In this document: positions 32,747 through 38,704 of the stretch, one piece after another | How positions within the stretch are numbered: position 1 is the stretch's first letter | How the letters are laid out: every line of letters starts with the position of its first letter | NCBI GenBank assembly: GCA_023475265.1 | Contig: JAMCWE010000119.1 | Location: 1 to 38,704 of the forward strand | From: Bacteroidota bacterium | GTDB taxonomy: Bacteria > Bacteroidota > Ignavibacteria > Ignavibacteriales > Ignavibacteriaceae | Reading direction: 5' to 3' | DNA: 38,704 nt | Program-made: the position numbers and the translations under genes | Notes under the pieces: generated by a model | What the model saw: the letters and a program-made list of their open reading frames with translations, nothing else | Told to the model about the DNA's origin: nothing | Database searches by the model: none

Positions 32747-34138
32747 ATGGAAAATTTAATAAATAAAATTGAGAACGAATTAAATTCACTTAGCAAAGAA
32801 GAAAGGGAGGAAATATTAAAAAAGCTTCGTGATGGTATTGATGATATTGATAAACAATTAGTAAAGCTTTTAGTAAAGCGCACATTACATTCTGTTTTAA
32901 TCGGACGAGTAAAACAATCAATGAATCTTGCGACTTACAATCCTAAAAGAGAAAAGGAAATTAGTCAACGAATATCATCATTGACGGAAGAACCATTAAC
33001 CAAAGAAGCATTGCTCAGGATTTACGAACGAATTTTAGATGAATCAAGAGCCATTCAAAGAGAAGAATTAGACAAAGGCAAAATATTTAAAATATCCGGG
33101 AAGAAGATTAAGAAAGGTTTTAATAAACTTTTGTCCAAAAAAGAATTTTTCATTGTTGCTTTTTTCTTTTTGATTATACTTGGTGTTTTGTATTCTACTT
33201 TCTTTACGCCGAATTATTATAAATCAACTTCTCCAATAAAAGTTGAATTAAAATTAGGCGAAACACTTTCTGAACTTTCAAATGATCTTTATTCCAAAGG
33301 TATTATTCCGAGTAAGACAAATTTTAAAATTGCCGCTTTTATTTATGGCGCTGAAAAAAAAATAAAAGCTGCCAGATATTCAATTCCTAACGGATTAAGC
33401 TATTTAGATTTGCTTGATTATTTCATGAAAGGTAAAGGCGATCTTTTAAAATTAGTTACTATTATTCCAGGATCAACATTAGAATATGTTGCATCAACGC
33501 TACAGCATGATACATTTATTGATTCGGCTGAAGTTTTATCATTATCTCGAAATAGATTCTTTTTAGATTCTCTAGGAATTAATTCTCCGTCTATGCTTGG
33601 ATATATTCTTCCAAGACATTATTTTATTTACGAGCGAAGCTCTGTTGATGAAGCGTTAAGAATTTTATACAGCGGCTTTCATAAATTTATGTCTGATTCG
33701 TTAAAACAACGAGCAAAAAAAAATGGATATACAATTCCTCAAATAATTACTGTTGCATCAATAGTAGAAGGCGAGACGAATAAAAAATCCGAGATGCCTA
33801 TTATTGCCGGAGTTTATTACAACCGGCTCAAACAAGGAATGAAATTGCAAGCTGATCCAACAATTGAATTTGCCAAGAAAGGTAAGTGGGGAAGACTTAA
33901 TTTTAATGACTTGCAAATAAAATCTCCGTATAATACTTATAAGCATTCAGGCCTGCCTCCAGGCCCAATAAACAATCCGGATAAAGCTGCTATTTTAGCA
34001 GCGCTGTTTCCGAATAAAAATAATTACTTGTATTTTGTTGCAAATGGAAATGGCGGACATCATTTCTCTACTAATTTTCAAGAGCATCTGCAAAATGCCA
34101 ATAAATATAGAAAGTGGCTTGACACTTTAAAAAAATAA
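32747..34138 (+). CDS. Chorismate mutase (AroQ) fused to MltG-type endolytic murein transglycosylase
   Basis: 463 residues. Residues 27-105 match an AroQ-type chorismate mutase: LRDGIDDIDKQLVKLLVKR, then LIGRVKQSMNL, YNPKREKEI and DESRAIQRE. Aligned by eye to the E. coli enzyme, R28, R45, K56, R68, E69, S100 and Q104 equal its R11, R28, K39, R51, E52, S84 and Q88; only D48 differs (N65). A linker and a transmembrane helix (about 134-153) follow. Then comes an MltG/YceG domain with VELKLGETLSELSNDL, ASIVEGETNKKSEMP (catalytic Glu), GVYYNRLKQGMKLQADPTIEF and YNTYKHSGLPPGPINNP. The N-terminus would be cytoplasmic and MltG periplasmic. MltG cuts nascent glycan strands and sets their length. ATG 32747 is chosen over TTG 32744. 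Confidence 0.9.
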   Translation: MENLINKIENELNSLSKEEREEILKKLRDGIDDIDKQLVKLLVKRTLHSVLIGRVKQSMNLATYNPKREKEISQRISSLTEEPLTKEALLRIYERILDESRAIQREELDKGKIFKISGKKIKKGFNKLLSKKEFFIVAFFFLIILGVLYSTFFTPNYYKSTSPIKVELKLGETLSELSNDLYSKGIIPSKTNFKIAAFIYGAEKKIKAARYSIPNGLSYLDLLDYFMKGKGDLLKLVTIIPGSTLEYVASTLQHDTFIDSAEVLSLSRNRFFLDSLGINSPSMLGYILPRHYFIYERSSVDEALRILYSGFHKFMSDSLKQRAKKNGYTIPQIITVASIVEGETNKKSEMPIIAGVYYNRLKQGMKLQADPTIEFAKKGKWGRLNFNDLQIKSPYNTYKHSGLPPGPINNPDKAAILAALFPNKNNYLYFVANGNGGHHFSTNFQEHLQNANKYRKWLDTLKK

Positions 34139-34212
34139 TTCTTGTTGTTTTATTTTAAGATAAACTTTGCCATTTTCGTATTACGCTTTTACTAAAGAAT
34201 TCGCATTTTATA

Positions 34213-35889
34213 TTGTCCAATAAATTAAAACATATCATACTATTCTTCACCGGATTATTGTTATCAAATTGTGCTAATCAACTTCCTCCTGGCGGAGGAG
34301 CTGTAGATACGGTTCCACCAAAGATTGTGGAGGTTTATCCCTCAAATGGAACTACAAATTTTTCGGATGATCATATTGAATTTGATTTTTCAAAGTACAT
34401 TGAAAAGCGAACTCTGAAAGATGCTTTATTTATTTCGCCGGCAATCGACGGTGACTTACAGTTTGATTGGACCGGAACTTCTGTAAAAATCTATTTCCCA
34501 AATCAGCTGAAGAAAAATGTAACTTATGTTTTTACTATTGGAACAGATCTTCAAGATTTTAACAATCACAACAAGATGTCGCAAGCTTTTACATTAACTT
34601 TTTCAACAGGAAATAAAATAGACAAAGGGGAAATTGAAGGAAAAGTTTTTGATAATAAACCAGAGGGAATAATGATTTTTGCCTATACAATTGGAGACAG
34701 CGCTGCCAATCCAATGGTTAGGAAACCGGATTATATTTCGCAAACCGGCAGTGACGGTACTTTTAAATTGCTTGGATTAGCTTCAGCGACTTATAGAGTT
34801 TTTGCGGTCAGAGATCAATATAAAGATTTGATCTACCAGCCTGATCAAGATGAAATTGGAATGACTTCAAACGATATTACTTTAACAGATAAAGATACAT
34901 TGTATGAAGGATTAAATTTCTTTTTAACAAAATTAGATACAGTTAAACCACGGCTTGTAAGTGCATCAATGACTGACAAATTTCACATATTGGTAAACTT
35001 TACAAAAGAATTTGATAATTCAATAGTTAGATCAAATAATTTTTTTATTATTGATTCGACTACAAAAAAAAGTGTAAAGCCTATTTATGCGTTCAAAGGA
35101 AATACGAAACCAACAGAATTAGTTTTAGTGACAAACGAAAATTTGCCTTCGAAAGATGAAGTCTATTTAATTGCTGATTCGATAAAAGATAAATTCGGCA
35201 ATTATTTTATAAATGATTTTGTACAAATCAGTTTGAATGAAAAAGCTGATACAACAAAACCTGATATTATAAGAATTGTTCCCCAGAATTTCTCATCAAA
35301 CGTTGATTATCTAAATCCGATATTCTCATTTTATTTTAACGATGCATTTGATTCATCAGCAGCAAAAAAATATATAACTTTTACTGACACTTCCAAAAAA
35401 CAAATTCAATTTAATGTTAATTTTTTAGATGACGCATCATTTAAAATTATTCCTAAGCAAAAACTGGAAGCCAATTCTGATTATATAATAAAACTTAATC
35501 TAAACGGATTTAAAGATGCTGCAGGCAATGCTTTTGATTCGGTTTATCAATATAAATTTAGAACTATAAACGGATTAGATTTTACAGGAATTTCCGGTAC
35601 TTTAGAAAATTGCGATACTCAGAAAAATCCTTATCTTGTGCTGCAGGGAATTGATGAAGAAAAAATTGCATATCAACAGCAGCTTAAGAATTCTAAAAAA
35701 TATAGCTTTGAAAGAATACAACCTGGAAAATATTTTTTATGGGGTTTTTATGATACCGACAGCAGTAAGACTTATACTTATGGAAAACCATATCCATTCA
35801 AACCTTCTGAACAATTCTCTTTTTACCCTGATACTTTAAGCCTTCGCGCTAGATGGATACAGACAAATCTAAATTTTAAGTTCAAATAA
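34213..35889 (+). CDS. Ig-like domain lipoprotein
   Basis: 558 residues. The lipoprotein signal ends LLLSNC (Cys 20), followed by ANQLPPGGGAVDTVPPKI, the Bacteroidota-type linker leading to a Big_5/SbsA-like Ig domain (about 35-132, VDTVPPKIVEVYPSNGTTNF to TFSTGN). A carboxypeptidase-regulatory-like region (about 138-200) and two more Ig-like modules (near 240-345 and 350-450, each with TKPDIIRIVPQNFS-type starts) follow, then a C-terminal beta-rich region. The start is TTG 34213 with no clear ribosome-binding site; it gives a sound signal peptide. It lies on the outer side of a membrane and its function is unknown. It is convergent with the NamZ gene. Confidence 0.82.
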   Translation: MSNKLKHIILFFTGLLLSNCANQLPPGGGAVDTVPPKIVEVYPSNGTTNFSDDHIEFDFSKYIEKRTLKDALFISPAIDGDLQFDWTGTSVKIYFPNQLKKNVTYVFTIGTDLQDFNNHNKMSQAFTLTFSTGNKIDKGEIEGKVFDNKPEGIMIFAYTIGDSAANPMVRKPDYISQTGSDGTFKLLGLASATYRVFAVRDQYKDLIYQPDQDEIGMTSNDITLTDKDTLYEGLNFFLTKLDTVKPRLVSASMTDKFHILVNFTKEFDNSIVRSNNFFIIDSTTKKSVKPIYAFKGNTKPTELVLVTNENLPSKDEVYLIADSIKDKFGNYFINDFVQISLNEKADTTKPDIIRIVPQNFSSNVDYLNPIFSFYFNDAFDSSAAKKYITFTDTSKKQIQFNVNFLDDASFKIIPKQKLEANSDYIIKLNLNGFKDAAGNAFDSVYQYKFRTINGLDFTGISGTLENCDTQKNPYLVLQGIDEEKIAYQQQLKNSKKYSFERIQPGKYFLWGFYDTDSSKTYTYGKPYPFKPSEQFSFYPDTLSLRARWIQTNLNFKFK

Positions 35890-35947
35890 TTATCTAAGAT
35901 GTCCTTTGAAAATTAGTAATGAAAAGTAAGTATCAGTAACTAAAACA

Positions 35948-37186
35948 TTAATGATATAAATAATACTTCTTCGATAATTGTTTGAAACTTTTCACATCTT
36001 TATTTAAGAAATCTTTCACGTCCCCATATTTCATATTTTTCGAAAATAGTTCTCTTACTTTTGAAGTACCGCAAACTTTATCAAAGAAATTGATTCTTGA
36101 TTGATCAGCAAGTTTAAAAGGATTTTTATCGGGATACATTTCAGTTTGCACTTGCATAAATAAAAATTGTAAGCTCATTAAATTAACTTTATGATAATCA
36201 GTGAAATAAATTTCAACTCCATGAAGTTCTTTTCCTTTATCTCTACCATAAAATGGATTAAAATTTATTGGCCTAAAAAGTACACCTTTAAGTCCGAGGT
36301 CATTCATTTTATTTGCTAATGAATCGGCATCAATCCATTCGGCAGCAAAAATCTGGAAGGGAAGAGTGTAGCCGACACCTTCAGTTAAAACTCCAAGCTC
36401 TCCCATCATTCCGCTAGCTACGTAATATTCCGGAGTGTCAAAATGTGGAATATGCGGAGAAGTCATTACCCAGGGCAGTCCAGTATTTTCAAATGACATT
36501 TTTCTTTTCCATCCCTTCATTGGAACAACTGTAAGATTACATTTCTCACCATTCTTCAACATACCTTCATCATTCAATAATTTTGCAAGCTCGCCGCAAG
36601 TTAATCCATATACATAAGGAATTTTGAATTGGCTAACGAAAGATTCAAAACCATCTTCAACTAAATTACCTTCCACGATATTTCCACCAAGAGGATTGGG
36701 ACGATCAAGTACTACCAAAGGGATATTATTCTCTGCAGCCGCTTCCATAGCTTTTCCCATCGTGCTGATATAAGTATAAGAACGGCAGCCGATATCTTGA
36801 ATATCATAAACAAGAACATCAATATTTTTCAGCATCTCTTTAGAAGGTTTGCTTGTTTTGCCATAAAGGGAATAAACAGGTAAACCGGTTTCTTTGTCAG
36901 TATATGATTCGACATAAGCACCGGCAGAATAATCTCCTCTAACTCCATGTTCCGGACCGAATAATGCAACCAGCTTTACGTTCTTTGCATGATAAAGAAT
37001 ATCGACAGTTGATTGCAGCTTTGAATCCACACCGGTTGGATTTGTAATTAAGCCAACTTTTTTGCCTTCTAGAATTTTGAAATTTTGATCACGCAAAACT
37101 TCAATTCCGGTTTTTACTTTTGGAGTTTGAGAATAAGAGATTGTTATAGCTAATAGCGATATGATAAATATTAAATAAGATTTCAT
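35948..37186 (-). CDS. namZ: Exo-beta-N-acetylmuramidase NamZ-type (DUF1343)
   Basis: 412 residues with a signal peptide (YLIFIISLLAITISYS). The DUF1343 fold shows GKKVGLITNPTGVDS, VALFGPEHGVRGDYSAGAYV, LVYDIQDIGCRSYTYISTMG and VVLDRPNPLGGNIVEGNLV. Also visible are VMTSPHIPHFDTPEYYVASG and LTEGVGYTLPFQIFAAEWID. Members of this family (GH171) release N-acetylmuramic acid from peptidoglycan fragments, an established activity of NamZ; the substrate here is inferred. It is exported, so it would act on wall material in the periplasm or outside. The gene symbol reflects family membership. It lies 79 bases downstream of hutI in the same direction. Confidence 0.9.
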   Translation of the reverse strand: MKSYLIFIISLLAITISYSQTPKVKTGIEVLRDQNFKILEGKKVGLITNPTGVDSKLQSTVDILYHAKNVKLVALFGPEHGVRGDYSAGAYVESYTDKETGLPVYSLYGKTSKPSKEMLKNIDVLVYDIQDIGCRSYTYISTMGKAMEAAAENNIPLVVLDRPNPLGGNIVEGNLVEDGFESFVSQFKIPYVYGLTCGELAKLLNDEGMLKNGEKCNLTVVPMKGWKRKMSFENTGLPWVMTSPHIPHFDTPEYYVASGMMGELGVLTEGVGYTLPFQIFAAEWIDADSLANKMNDLGLKGVLFRPINFNPFYGRDKGKELHGVEIYFTDYHKVNLMSLQFLFMQVQTEMYPDKNPFKLADQSRINFFDKVCGTSKVRELFSKNMKYGDVKDFLNKDVKSFKQLSKKYYLYH

Positions 37187-37265
37187 TTTTTCCCTTTAAG
37201 TGTTTTAGTTGAAAAATAGTCAAAAGTCAAAACTATTATTAATGTGATCCCAATTTTTAATTTTC

Positions 37266-38510
37266 TTATTCGGCAATATAAATAATTTCACCGTTTTTAA
37301 TTGTCATGTAATTTAAATTCCTACCAACATTATAAACAATGTCTGAGTAATCATTTGTTTCGAAGATAGCTAGATCAGCTTTTTTACCAATTTCAATACT
37401 GCCGCGTTCTTCATTTAATCCAATAGCTTTTGCAGCATTTATTGTTACGGCAGAAATTGTCTCTTCAATTGTCATTCCCATTTTAATTGCTGCAAGACTC
37501 ATAATCAAATTTAAATTGCAGATATTTGAAGAGCCAGGATTATAGTCAGTTGATAAAGCGACTATTGAATTATTATCAATTAATTTTCTTGCCGGCGCAT
37601 ATTGATGATTTAAAAAGAATGAAACACCTGGAAGTAAAACACACGCAATTTCAGATGAACCTAGTTTATTGATATCTGCATCATTTATAACTTCAAGATG
37701 ATCAACGCTAACTGCGTTATACTTTAAAGCTAAATCAATCCCTCCTAATCTATTAAATTGATCGGAATGAATTTTCAAATCTAATCCTAATGATTTTGCT
37801 TTTGTAAAAAATTCCTCAATTTCATCAACTGAAAACGCCGTACTTTCGCAGAAGCCGTCACAAAATTTTGCCAGATGATTTTGAGAAATGAATGGGAGTA
37901 ATTCATCAATGAGCAGATTCAAATATGTTTTATGATTCTCTTTAAATTCTTCCGGGTAAGTATGAGCGCCTAAAAATGTAGGAATAATATCAATTGGATA
38001 TTTTTCATTTAAATAGTTAATAACCTTTAACAATTTAATTTCATTTTCAAAATCTAACCCGTACCCGCTTTTGATTTCCAATGAAGTTATTCCTTGAGAC
38101 ATAAAATAATCGATACGAGGAGATATTTTATCAACTAATTCTTTTACTGATGAATTTCGAACTGCATTTACCGTTTTATTTATGCCGCCGCCGCGATTTG
38201 CAATTTCTTCATATGAAATTCCTTTTAACCTATCTCTGAACTCATCAGATCTTGAACCAGAAAAAGCAGTATGCGTATGGCATTCAACAAATCCCGGAAG
38301 AACAATTTTATTTTTAATATCAACGATCTCATCGCATTCTAAATTTTTTACAATTGAATTTGGAACAAGATCTTTTATTATATCATCTTCAATGATTAAA
38401 GAGTGGCCTGTTAGAATATTTAATTCATTTTGTTCTTTTCCTCTTTTATAATTTTTACCAAATGTATCAACGGTAATAATTTGGGAAGGGTTATTCAAAA
38501 TCTTTATCAT
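37266..38510 (-). CDS. hutI: Imidazolonepropionase
   Basis: 414 residues, an amidohydrolase-superfamily TIM barrel. The metal site is in PGFVECHTHTAFSGSRSDEF, then AVRNSSVKELV and FLGAHTYPEEFKENH. Further motifs are SDQFNRLGGIDLALKY, SVDHLEV, LSTDYNPGSS, and a C-terminal IGKKADLAIFE segment. These match HutI, which opens the ring of imidazolonepropionate in histidine degradation to give formiminoglutamate. No other hut genes are in the window, so the pathway must be completed elsewhere. The start is ATG. It follows a SPOR-domain gene by 12 bases in the same direction. Confidence 0.93.
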   Translation of the reverse strand: MIKILNNPSQIITVDTFGKNYKRGKEQNELNILTGHSLIIEDDIIKDLVPNSIVKNLECDEIVDIKNKIVLPGFVECHTHTAFSGSRSDEFRDRLKGISYEEIANRGGGINKTVNAVRNSSVKELVDKISPRIDYFMSQGITSLEIKSGYGLDFENEIKLLKVINYLNEKYPIDIIPTFLGAHTYPEEFKENHKTYLNLLIDELLPFISQNHLAKFCDGFCESTAFSVDEIEEFFTKAKSLGLDLKIHSDQFNRLGGIDLALKYNAVSVDHLEVINDADINKLGSSEIACVLLPGVSFFLNHQYAPARKLIDNNSIVALSTDYNPGSSNICNLNLIMSLAAIKMGMTIEETISAVTINAAKAIGLNEERGSIEIGKKADLAIFETNDYSDIVYNVGRNLNYMTIKNGEIIYIAE

Positions 38511-38522
38511 AAAGTGAATTAT

Positions 38523-38704
38523 TTATTTGAAAACATTAATTGTCTCATTGATAACTCTTGCATCTATATAGCCTGTTTGCTTTAATTGAAAGCTCATGTT
38601 TTTTGCATCATCAATATTTTTGAAATCACCAACTTCTACTTTATAAAACGGAGGATTAAAAACTATATAAATGGCAGATAACTTAGTCTTAAAATAAATA
38701 TCCG
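38523..38704 (-). CDS. SPOR-domain protein, C-terminal part (gene continues beyond the window)
   Basis: The last 60 codons of a minus-strand gene that begins beyond the window edge, ending in a TAA at 38523-38525. The sequence NPPFYKVEVGDFKNIDDAKN, then LKQTGYIDARVI, has the pattern of a SPOR (sporulation-related) repeat, which binds denuded peptidoglycan. The gene product may be an envelope or division protein, or an accessory outer-membrane protein. Only the end is visible. It is 12 bases upstream of hutI, so they may be cotranscribed. Confidence 0.75.
   Translation of the reverse strand, partial: DIYFKTKLSAIYIVFNPPFYKVEVGDFKNIDDAKNMSFQLKQTGYIDARVINETINVFK

Overview
The window is an AT-rich bacterial chromosome segment. 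It most likely comes from the Ignavibacteria / Bacteroidota-Chlorobi group. The evidence is a type IX secretion C-terminal sorting domain of the NYPNPFNP...SGVYFYRM type, a Bacteroidota-style Ig-like lipoprotein, short palindromic repeat clusters, weak Shine-Dalgarno use with some TTG/GTG starts, and a pentaheme / MopB-like / FeS / NrfD respiratory cluster of the alternative complex III / Qrc kind. The assignment is inferred from gene content only.

Layout. (1) 1-1224: a short AraC-type regulator, then a non-coding block of small palindromes bounded by 14-bp inverted repeats. (2) 1225-10785, plus strand: a lone receiver domain followed by an electron-transfer cluster. This holds an outer-membrane monoheme cytochrome-porin, a monoheme cytochrome c, a pentaheme cytochrome, a MopB-like subunit with degenerate Mo-site motifs, a four-cluster ferredoxin subunit, an NrfD-type quinone-site membrane subunit, a 2-TM protein, a tetraheme cytochrome with four repeated WNH domains, and a cupredoxin. 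Together they could move electrons from menaquinol through the periplasm to (or from) the outer membrane. (3) 17803-10820, minus strand: a five-gene run of exported proteins, namely a FecR-like protein, a papain-type protease, a small membrane-anchored protein, a caspase-type protease and a T9SS-sorted fibronectin protein. A separate lipoprotein with a clear terminator lies upstream. (4) 18771-19744: sparse region with a decayed isochorismatase-family gene. (5) 19745-34138, plus strand: conserved core genes, in order tRNA-Leu, tRNA-Val, thrS, infC, rpmI, rplT, pheS, pheT, coiled-coil protein, zapA, a predicted 6S RNA, rny, coaE, pheA, proline dehydrogenase, tsaD and an mltG homologue. (6) 34213-38704: an Ig-like lipoprotein, then on the minus strand a NamZ-type muramidase, hutI and the end of a SPOR-domain gene.

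The most notable points are as follows. The MltG homologue carries an N-terminal AroQ-type chorismate mutase domain with nearly all catalytic residues, close to a prephenate dehydratase gene that lacks one. The respiratory cluster joins a Qrc/ACIII-like core to an outer-membrane cytochrome-porin. A papain-type and a caspase-type protease are encoded together in one exported cassette. A 205-nt RNA with 6S architecture lies between zapA and rny. infC appears to start at an ATC codon.
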